64,000 nucleotides of DNA from Strongylocentrotus purpuratus (taxonomy: Eukaryota > Echinodermata > Echinoidea > Camarodonta > Strongylocentrotidae). Below, piece after piece: positions 35,460 through 47,400 of this stretch. The notes beneath the pieces were generated by a model, which was given only the letters and a program-made list of their open reading frames with translations, searched no databases and was not told the origin of the DNA. Made by a program: the position numbers and the translations under genes. The stretch is from assembly GCF_000002235.5 (NCBI RefSeq), contig NW_022145599.1:1638230-1702229 (forward strand), written 5' to 3'. Positions within the stretch are counted from its first letter, which is position 1, and the number at the start of each line of letters is the position of its first letter.

Positions 35460-38400
35460 TTAATCCTGATCAGCATAGTACCGCAATGCTTCCTCTACAG
35501 CCTGTGCAGCTCCTGTACTGACTTCACCTTGGTCTTTGAGTAACTCTAGGACTAAGAGATCACTCAGCTTCTTGACCTCTCTAGGATGACCCATCAGAGC
35601 ATTCTCTCTCCTAGAATTAACGAAAAGAAGAACAAAAACATTGAAATTTACTTCTACCAATTCCACCATTTACCAGACTTGGGATGTGACTACCAGTAAC
35701 TTTGCCTACCTAACCTGCCATCAAGAGGACACACAGGAGACTCAAATCCACAGTAGCAGATTGGTTTCAATTGCTTCAAATGTTCTCATGATTTAGTGAT
35801 TTAGTAGTAACAATTTTTTTTTCTTCTTCACATGATGACATTACTTAGATCCTTAGAATCTCAAATCTAATCAAATTCATACTCATATGATTATGCATAC
35901 TTGAATTAAGCTTGATTATAAACTCTTCTTCTTTTAAAATGAAAACTCTTGCAAAAACGAGACAGATGGATTCTTGGCCAACTATCTGAAAACATGAAGG
36001 CCTGTATTTTTCAAAGTAGACTAACTATTGGCTGAAGTTTACCTCTGAAAGATTCAAATTAGTCTAACAATTTATAGTGTTAACTTCTTTATGCAGTACA
36101 AATTAGCATGTAACTATTTCTTTCAAAGTGAAAACCTTAACTTCTCACTAAGTTCAATTCACCTTCATGACTAAATGGGTTTTGATTTATGTCATTACAA
36201 TAGTTTGTACCGACTGAAAGTCTAGCCACGTTTAGACCACTTTCACAACACTGGCCAATGACTTTGATGAAGGGAATGAAACATAAGAAGTAATCAAAGT
36301 CTCGTTCGGACAGCCTAAAGGAAATACCTTGGGCAAAACAAAGAGATTTCATATGTAAATTAATCATGGAAAGTGGAGGTGACACAAGGGCAACTGTGCA
36401 CTACAATAATGTACTCTTTAAACATCCGTCTCATATGATACAGAAGTGTGAACTGCAAAATGATGATGATTTCATTTTGTTTTTGCAGTGGCAGCTTTGT
36501 GAGGCAGTTAAACTGTGCCAGGTTTAAAGGAGACTTTAAGATACCTACCTCATATGGTCATGAAGCTTTGCTCTCTGTTGAGTGAGGAAATGAGTATGTT
36601 CTTTAACACCCTCTTCATGCATGTGTTGATAGGTGTCCTTCATATGCCGTACTTTCTGGAAGGTTTCTTGGATGATATCCTGATACGTTGGAGCGGTGGA
36701 TGAAGGTAGCTTGTCAATCTCTGTCCTCTGTAGTAAGACATCCATTCCTGCTGTTCTCTCTAGACCCTGCTGCTTCATGAAGTGCGCCACCAGGGGGCTA
36801 CGACCCTCCACGTTGAATACATGTTTGATGAATGTTGGTCCTTCCCTCGCTGGATGGGACTGCATGTAGGCAAGATAAGACTTGAATATTAGCATTTTTT
36901 CCTATCAATTGATCAGCACATTGAACTTTTAACAAGTGAATTTCAAGAAAAATGGAATAGAACAGCAAGGTTTCCCATTCACAATTTTAGTACGGTAATT
37001 ACAGTATGTTGAAGTTCCTTTTCCATCAAGTCGATCATTCCCAGGATTTACATTTGAATACACATTTGGAAAATTCAATTCAACAAATGATAAGGTTTAC
37101 AATGTTATATCATCTAGAAACAATGTCAATGATGGTGTGCAGTTCATTACTCATCTAAATCTCGCATCTTATAGTGACTTACCTCTTTCTTCTCTGTTTT
37201 CTTGTTGATGCTGGTTCTTGATATAGATGGCCTTGCTGTCAGGTCAGAAGACTTTCCTCCTACCCTGGTCCTAGAATCACTTTTCTTAGACACCACAGAT
37301 CCTACACCCTTCTTCTTTGATGTGCATGTCTTCCCCTTTATCTCCTTCCCTCCTTCCCATCCTCCTCCTCCTCCACCATGCAACATGTCTAGACTAGAAT
37401 TTTCTGCCGATAATTCGCTGATGGTTTGCAGAGCAGGTTTACTTGTGTTCTTTGTCACATCACATGTGCTGTTCTGTTTCCTGAACTTGTCTTTAGGTTG
37501 GCATGATGTTGATATAGAGCTGATACTTTGAGCGTCAGCTACAGCTGAGATGAGGCTGCTCTCGTCGTCTGCGATGGTCGATCGGTTACCTCCTGCATCA
37601 GCTAAGATCTGACTCGAGCTAGATGAACTTGATTCAAAGTTCAGCATTCCACCTACAAGACAATACACATTTGAAAGATATAATACATTTCAGCGAAACC
37701 ACTTAATTCATTTTCATATTTTCATTCAGAAATATTATTGAGAAGATTTTTTGTGCCTCAATGTATTGTTCAAAATGACAAGACCAACTCAAGCTTCTTC
37801 ACAGCAAAGTATCTAATAATTATCCCAAAACAACTTAATTCCGGAAACTTATGAAACAAAAAAATTACATGATTGATTCCCAAAAAGAGATGTTGACAGC
37901 AAATTAGTATTGCACCAAAACAGTAATTGTTTAATATATGGATAAAACAAATATGAAGACATTTATTACACTATCTCTTTAAAAAAAAAGGAAAAATATT
38001 ACTCTTACTTAAGAACTGAACCATGGACCTTGATGTCCTTAGCACCTAGCGTAAAGTCTGGTAATTACTCAAATGACTTTACATTGTCTGATGCTTACCT
38101 TTCTTCTTATCCCTTTTTGAGAAGTCATCTTTCTTCATGTCATTAGGTTCAAGATCATCAAAGTTCCATACAGCCCATCGTCTTGGAGCCTGCTTAGTCC
38201 CAACCACCCATTCTGATGTAAGTCCACACAGGTCCTCTTTGAAGCTATCATCAAACTGCCTCCATGAGTTAGGGAAGGCTGCACAGTATGCTGCATACAC
38301 AGCTTGGGCTAGGATGTCAGCATAAGACTGAATGGAAATTAAAATTAAGATCGGTTAGGGATCCAAATTACATTTCATGTACACGTACTATGGCATTCCC

Positions 38401-41400
38401 TGGCATTCAGACCAAAATGTCTCATGATCGACTCACAAAATGACTCGTCAATGTCAAAACTTTAGTGTGACGTGACAACTAAGAAATACCATAAATCACA
38501 TGATCATCACTATATTTTGAGTCAGTATTTTTCCAAAACTACAGATTCTAAGATTTCCAGTAGTATGCTTCACTTAATTAACCTTTAGTCCGGTAGAACT
38601 TACTTAAATATGATGTGATACCGGTAGTAAGAGGATCGAAGGACAAACAGCTGTTCAAAAAATTTGTTGTCATATTTATGACTCATCTGTGAATTTAAAG
38701 ATGAAGTTAAGTTCTGGTCATGCGATTGCATTGTGAAAGAAACGGTGTGGAATTGACCAGAAAAGGTTGATCATCTAGCATATAAGAATTTGTGTGTATT
38801 GCAAGGTTCTAGAATCATCAAAATGATAAGAAATTAATTGGTGAAGTCTTGGTAAAGTTCCAAGCACTGTACACAGAAAGATGTATATGGGACTACACGA
38901 ACATATGGCGTAAAAAACCTACCCCCCGAGTTTTACGATGAACACGACATATTTAGAATATGAAGGCATTTGAAGAGCCATGCTTTTCAGTGAACATGTC
39001 TTAATGTTCTTCCACACTTGCATAATAAGAATGATAAAGTTCACAAATTATTTGTCACCTCTTCCCAGAACTCAACCTTCTCTTTAAGCCATTTGGTTAC
39101 TTACCAATTCAAGCTCCAGGATACATCAAACAATTGTCTATTTCTAGCTACATTGCATGGCATGCTTACGTACCCTGAAGAAGACATCTCTATACTTGGG
39201 TTGCTTGGCTGAGAGGAGTAACTTGACGTAGTTGTGAGAGATACGATTGAAGAGTCTACTCTGGACTACTCTACTAGGGTGGTATCGATGCAGGAACAAG
39301 TACCAAAATGTGTCCTGGAAATTCAAATAGTCATTTAAGGTTAGAACTAATAGCATTGAAACTTAAACAGAGGCGGGCATATTGTGAATAAATGAATAGA
39401 CCCATATATTGATTACACTCTCAACAAACAACAAATTATGATTTGTGTGGCACAAACAAAACACCAACAGTTCTGCATACAATAAAACAATACTTTCTCA
39501 GCAAGTACTATGATGATTTACTCAAAGAAAAATTATAATTTATCAACATTTTTATTGGCAAACGTCATTATAAAATAATAAAATAAAATGAAATAAAAAT
39601 GAAAAAAATATGCCTACAGACAGACTTACTAATAATATGGCTTCTGACATCTTGGAATGGAATAGTCTCTTGAACTCAATCTTGTAATGTGGCTTCCTCT
39701 CCAGATCTAATTGAGCTTTGGTAACGGTATTGAGGATGACTCGAGCTGGTACTTCAGGGAGTTGAGTAAGACGATCTGATTCATAGCCTGGATACTGATG
39801 AAGCTAAGATATAAAAAAGGAGAGTAATTAGTAAAGATATCAAAAAGGAAAGTAATTAGTACAAAACCATTTCCCCCCCCCCCCTAAATTTTTGTCTATG
39901 CACTTTCCTTCATAGTTCTATACACTTTACATTCGTCATTTTATAAGTACAAGGTACAATAATACTCCAACTGTGGTCTGCACTATACTGGAAAAAGAAG
40001 ATACATTTGAAATTCTTGCTAGTAACATGCCCATAGGAAAGTGAAAAGTATGCCGCAGACCTGCCGCAGACCTGCCGCAGATCTGCCGCAGACCTGCCGC
40101 AGACTTTTAGTCTGCGGCAAAGAGTATGCCGAAGTATGCGGCAGAAAGAAATTTTGCTGCAGACTTGCCGCATACCAGTATGCCACAGGAACAGTCTGCG
40201 GCACATCTGCGGCAGGATGAAACTTTGCTGCAGACTTGCCGCATACTAGTATGCCACAGGAACAGTCTGCGGCAGATCTGCGGCAGGATGAAATTTTGCT
40301 GCAGACTTGCCGCATACTAGTATGCCACAGGAACAGTCTGCGGCAGATCTGCGGCAGGATGAAACTTTGCTGCAGACTTGCCACATACTAGTATGCCACA
40401 GGAACAGTCTGCGGCAGACCTGCGGCAGGATGAAATTTTGCTGCAGACTTGCCGCATACTAGTATGCCACAGGAACAGTCTGCGGCAGATCTGCGGCAGG
40501 ATGAAACTTTGCTCCAGACTTGCCGCATACTAGTATGCCACAGGAACAGTCTGCGGCAGATCTGCGGCAGGGCGAAACTTTGCTCCAGACTTGCCGCATA
40601 CCAGTACGCCACAGGAACAGTCTGCGGCAGGTCTGCCACAGGAAATCCCATTAAAGTCTAATAGGGCCAATTGAAACCAATCATCTCATGCATATTCATT
40701 ATTACTTTACACGTGTGACAGAAAAATACATTTATCATGATTTGTTAAGCAAATTAAGTCAATGCACATCATTTTTGTGATTTCTATTTTCCTTTTGCCA
40801 TTATTAATCAATAGATTATTTTGTCTGATCATGTTACAATTACATTCACGTTTAAGCAATAGATATATTGATTACTAACCAAGAAACTATGATTACTAAC
40901 CAAGAAACAATATACATATTTAGTATATATATATGTGTACGAGCCTGTATCACTTTAAATGTTACTCTTGAATACACTTCAAATGATCAATGTGATGAAG
41001 TTAATACAATTGAGAATAGAATATACCTAATTGGTAATGTCGATATATATTGGTATTACCTAATTGGTAATATCGATATTGCCAATATTGATTATGAAGT
41101 ATCAATCAGTTTATCACTGGTTTTTCTACATGCATACTTTATTGCCACGTACTGGATATGAAAGAGTATGCGGCAGGTCTGCAGCAGGTCTATATGAGAT
41201 ATGAATATTCATGACGAAGAGTCTGCGGCAGGTCTGCAGCAAGTCTGCGGCAGACCTACCGCAGACTCTTTATCATACTGAAAGAGTATGCGACAAGTCT
41301 GCAGCAAGTCTGCAGCAAGTCTGCGGCAGACCTGCCGCAGACTCTTCATCATACTGAAAGAGTATGCGGCAGGTCTGCAGCAAGTCTGCGGCAGACCTGC

Positions 41401-44400
41401 CGCAGACTCTTCGTCATACTGAAAGAGTATGCGGCAAGTCTGCGGCAGACCTGCCGCAGACTCTTCATCATACTGAAAGAGTATGCGGCAAGTCTGCAGC
41501 AAGTCTGCGGCAGACCTGCCGCAGACTCTTCATTATACTGAAAGAGTATGCGGCAAGTCTGCGGCAAGTCTGCGGCAGAACTAATTTGCATGTCAAAAAG
41601 ATGACTGTCTGCGGCAGGTCTGCTGCAGATCTGCGGCAAGTCTGCCGCAGGAGTATGCGGCAGGCTCATTTCTTTCCTATGGGTGACTGTTATGATTCGA
41701 GAGGAATTCTATAGACCCATTCTATTAATAAAACAGTCCTGAAATAAAGGCAAAGCCAGAATACTGGCATCAATGAACAACTACATGTACATAAAGAGAT
41801 TAAGTTTACTTTATATAATACTCAATGGGCAGTGCAATTTTTAACTTGGTACCACGATACTGAAGGGTTATAATACTAATTACTGGCATCATGCGCATAA
41901 GTCCATCAAATGAAAATGATAATAGGTTATCAATTCTGCATGTGGAAAACAAAAAAAAATACAGACTCAATTCTTACCTCAACTAATCTTGGTTTGGTCC
42001 CAGTCTTGTCTTTTTGTTGCTTCAATAACCGATGAAAAATAATTAAAAAAAACAACAATTTGTATTGTTAAACTCAAGGAAGAAATGATTTTTTTTATAT
42101 GAATTGTATTATCAACATATAAAGGATGACAATGTGACAAACAAAGGTAAACAAAGGCAATTAATCACAAATAAGTTACAATCTACAATTTCAATTTGCA
42201 TTATTTATACACCTTGATGATGGTCTAGTACCCAATTGATACTGGGAATCTCACTCAACAAGCCTAGCTTCCCTTTTTCCCCTCTTACTTAAATCAAGCA
42301 ATTTAGAATATTTTGTCTTATTCTCAAACTTAAATGTACTCTGTAAACTTATTTTATTAGGAACATATTTGCTCTATTATATATTGTTATACTGTATAGT
42401 TTATATATTTCATTTAAACTTATGGATATTTGAGTGGGAAAATAAATAAAATAAAATAAAATCAAATAAAATTATTTAACATCATTACCATCACAAGATC
42501 TGTTTGAAATCAATCATGATATTTGTTTTATAGAATCAACAAAAGCCACTTAAATATGGTAATTCAAAAAAATAAAAAATTAATTTAAACAATTATAAAT
42601 GGCCTAAAGTCTCTCGTTCAGTTACGAGGTGGCCAAAAAACCACCATCTTTTTTCTTCTTCTATGGAAATGTGAAGTGTAACACGTTTCACCCTCCTGCA
42701 TTTTATAACACAGAGCTTAGTGAATATGTGTAGGATTGTTTAGCGTGAAGTTGCCATTCACATAAAATAAACATAGTCCTTTTGGGGGCGTAATTTACCA
42801 CCTCACATCTGAGCAAGCCTTAAAAGATTAAGTAGGATTTCTCTTTGGTCTTTGGTATACCTTATCTAAATTGTAAGAATGAAAACAAAGAAAACACCAT
42901 AACTAATATGACATACAGGTTACTTAATACAGGTAGCATTGTTAATTTGATTATCACCTTTCTGCTTCCTGACATATTCTTCAAGAGATGCTTTCCTTTA
43001 TCTGACTTATCAACCTGTAGCACTGCAAGTAAAACATCCATCAATGATTAAAACGAACGATTCAACCTCATTCATCAGATAAATTCAAATGTACTTTTTA
43101 CTACATAAGTTAGGATACATACTTGTAGCTGAATCAAGAGCTCAATGTATCCTAGCCCCTAGCTCTGACCATCATGGCAACATTTTAGTTTAATCACAAA
43201 AGCGATGAAGCAGAAAGTTTAATGAAACCTTCACAATCCCCACATATTTAGTAATCCGTTTCCAACAATGTATTATGTATATGCACACACAAATAGGCTC
43301 ATTACATTAAATGGTAACCCTACAGACAATGAATGAAAAAAAGTTACGCATTTTTTCTTTGCACATAAACAGCACATGTGTACAGTATAGTGGGCAAAAA
43401 GAAGGATCCAAACAGAAAATTCCATATTATATATACATGATTATAATTAATTCAGCATATTCTGGCTCAAACTGAAGCCTTTTATTGGATAAAAGTTTTT
43501 TATGCATGTGCAGTGTAGATGTTCTCATATCTGCATATTATAAAAATAAATCACAGAAATATTAACGTGAGAATGTACTGTGTTTTTAAAATGAGTGATA
43601 TGGAATAGATGAAACAATTACATGTAATGGTTGTGATTTAAAGCATATACCATAACCATCCAACATTCAACAATACAAGTTTTATGACAATGTTGAATAT
43701 TAGAACAGTGCTGTATGTCTTCTTAAGCGGTATAATATCACATGGGTTCCTGAATTTATGATTTGAAACAGGACTGCTGGTTAACAGTTTAAAAAAAACA
43801 AATTAAAAAGAAAATCAATGCAATAATTCTTATTCTATTTCCTAGAATCCAATACCATGAAGTCCTTTCAAAATTAAATGTCAAATACTGTACGTGTGCT
43901 AAAATTTATAATTTCTCAAACAAATGTGTATACAGTCAAACCTGTCTTAGTGGCCACCAAACTATTAACAAAACCTTGTTATGCCTTATACACCAGCTCG
44001 TGCATCACACCAGCATCTTCTTAAGATCCCAAAGACACAAGTAGCCTGTGGTGAAAGGGCTTTTTCATCTGCAGCACCTTGTCTTTGGAATAATTTACCA
44101 TTTAATTTGAGAATCATAACTTCCTTTAGAGACCTTTAAATCCAAGCTGAAATCTCATCTTTTTTAACAATAACAATAGTATGACACTCATCCGAAATTT
44201 CTCCGACATCCAAACTTTCTCATTCTTTCTATTTTTCTTGTGCGCCTCGGAATAGCATTGTCTAGATAGACGGCGCTATACAAATGCCTATCATTATTAT
44301 TATTATTATTATTAAGGCCACCTGTGTATATAGTGGACATGTATTTTGTCTCCCTTAGCCTTGAGAAGGAAATTTGTGTTGTAAAACTTGTCTAGAGAGG

Positions 44401-47400
44401 CCACCTGTCTTACAGTGGCCACTTTTTCTGTTTCCCTTGAGTGACCTTTATAGACAGGTTTGACTGTAAAAGTATTATAAGAATTTCTTAAACTAATGTA
44501 TGCATGGTATGAAAAGAATCCTGCTCCATGCTCTCTAGGCTATGAGATGTGTATGTAAAGCATAGCACAAGGAGAAACATCATAGCTTACTTGACTTGAC
44601 AGCATATACACCTGCAAACTGGTTGAGTTCTTTGACATCTTTAGCTGTAAATGAGTGAGGGACCCAACATGGCAGAAGCCAATCAGTGATACAAGCCAAT
44701 ATCCCAAGCAATGAAGGGATAAATGCAGGCATGCAAGCAAGCAGAGGGCAAAGGTTAACACATTAAACTCAGATCTTCTTTTTAAATGAAAATTATTTTA
44801 AAAGGGGAAAAGTGGATCTCATTAAAAGATTTTTTTTGAAATATTTTATTCCTTATCATACACTGAATTTTTTAAAATTTTCTTTGATTAGAAAGTAGAA
44901 ACAAGTTGAAATCAAGATGATCGACAATATTTGTCTATTTTAACACAGGCCATTTCAAGTCATAATAAATCTGATCTTGTAACACTCTTTAAAATAAATC
45001 TCTAAATCAATGTTTTCTGAAAATTTAGCTTTTGACTGATAACAACCTCTCTGATCATAAATGCATACCGGTAGTCAACATATTCATGCAAAGTTAGTTT
45101 TGGTAATTAATGTAAATGACACATGCAACAGATTTTTTGTTTAAGTTGATCATTGCAACATGCAGGTGAAGTGCAACAGAAACAGAAAAACTGAAGATTA
45201 ACACATACAAAGCAAAATTGTTATCAAATCATATCTTGAATTCATAACAGACACACTGAATGTAACAACACATTATCAACAAAATCAACACTGAATGTTA
45301 GATTATGAAAACAATTTCTTTTGTTACTTTCATCTGCACTACACAAAAAATCTTTGAAAGAAAAAACAGCAGCATACAATTATCACAGATTTTAACATTG
45401 GCAAACATAAATGAAAACAACTGTACACTGTATATTTCTTTGTAAAGGGTCAGGTGATTTCGAAGAACATGTAACAATTTATTTGCCTTGCAAAAAAATG
45501 CATCAAGCTATATCACAAATTAAAATGTTGCAAGATTGTGAAGGCTATTTTAGTCACTATTGACGTAGGAAACAAGGAGTAAAATATAAATGTGCCAGCT
45601 AACGGTATTGAGGTTATAGAAGAGATAATAGCAGAATTGAAAACTACTACGACAAACATTTCAGAATGCAAAGTGTTACAAATACTGTGCATCTGCAATG
45701 TAACATTTATCAGCAACACTGTAGGAGAAAATCATAATTAAATAAATGAATAAAAAGTATCAAAACCAAAAACACAACTTAAAAATCTAAACACATCATG
45801 TTGAAAAGTTCAAATTTTTGACAGATCTAATATGAATTTTAATAAAAATCAATACAGAGGAGAAAGAAAATTCTGTAGGAAAGTGATGAAGAAGATAGGG
45901 CCACGACATAGTTTACAGCAAGCAAGTAAAATAAAAAAGAATGAATTCTCTGAATGATGGAAGTTTATCTTTTCTTTGCTTTTAAGTAGCTCTTGATCCT
46001 ATATATCTATGGTTAATACCACTTCAATTTGCTTTAACAAATTCATCTACATAGAGAATGTAATTTGTACAGATCTTGTACATTATATTTCTGGATTAAT
46101 TACTGTGAAGTGAATATGGTTAATAAAGTGATACAATAAGCATGACTTCAATTCTACTGTATCACTGTAATAGCATGCAGTTGTTGACTGGATTCTTACA
46201 AACATCTGACAAAATAGTAAAAATACTTTAACGGTTTGACAGAGTTGAACAAATTCTAAAGGTTGAAGTCTAAATGGAATTTCGGAAAGTTATTCCTTGA
46301 AAAAGAGCAGTCATCAATCAGTCTTTTCATGCAGGATATACGCATCCCGTAAATCTGTCCCATTCTATAGCTACTTGACAACAGCAGTCATGTGGTTTAA
46401 ATGTAGAAAAGAAATCAATTCTGAGAGTTGAAAAATTAGTCTGAAAGCACAGGAGTAAAGAGAGGACGTGTCATCTAAATCCCAACTTACGTGTTATGTC
46501 TGGCAAACGAAATACAAACAAGCAAACAAATATATTGGTTATTACAATGCACATGGATGAAATTAATATGATTGTACAGACAATACTGTTAGTTCTAACA
46601 AGAGTTAAACCTTTCATTATGAACATATTCAACAGAACCAATCCATAGACGAGCCAAAAGATTAGAATTGAGCTTTGCTACGACTTACTGTAGGCTAAAT
46701 ACTGCTAAAACAAAACAAGGTTTAATATTGGTCAATATTTCTGTTTTAGGATTTAGTTGTGAAGAACAGAATCTACCACCTGAAATTAATTGCATTTTAC
46801 AGCAACAACAACATACAATTTAGTGTTATTCAACTTAACAAATTTGTGTTTTTCTTGTTTATTTCTTTTGTTTGCTTGTTTGTTTCTTTTAATTGTCATT
46901 ATTTCTGTTCAGTATTTCGGATTTCCATACTGTACATACTTAAGGCAACAACAATAATCACAATCTAGATCAATGTACCTTCCTTCAAAAATCTTTGTAA
47001 CCTTCCTGTGTACTTGGTCTAAGTCTGAATCTGGACGTCTAGCAGGAAAATATATATAAGTCTGAAAAATTTGCAAAGTTCTATAAATGCAATCAAAGAA
47101 ATAGAAGGAGGAAAAAAAGGTTCACCAATGTACAATTCACCTCTTGAAGAGATAAAATGAGCAAGGTAAAAAGGACAAAAGAAGACTAAATTCCTACCTG
47201 CTTTAGGCCCCTCATCAAAGCGTGGTGAGATCAGAGGATATTCATCTTCACCAAATGACTGTCTGCTTTCTATGACTAAACCAGTAGCTAGGTCCTGAAG
47301 CTCACGATCAAGATTGGTAATACGATCATTCACTTTAGCTATACTCCCAACAAGAAATGCTGAAAGATGTGGTTGGTTAAGGATTGGTACAAATCTAAAA

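Noticed and set aside
40030..41683. CRISPR-like array
   Set aside because: The repeats are contiguous or degenerate without unique spacers, there are no cas genes, and the genome is animal.
40019..41714. Open frames on both strands rich in CGRSAADLRQ-like repeats
   Set aside because: They are read-through of the CTGCGGCAG repeat modules, open because the units contain few stops; no conserved domain.
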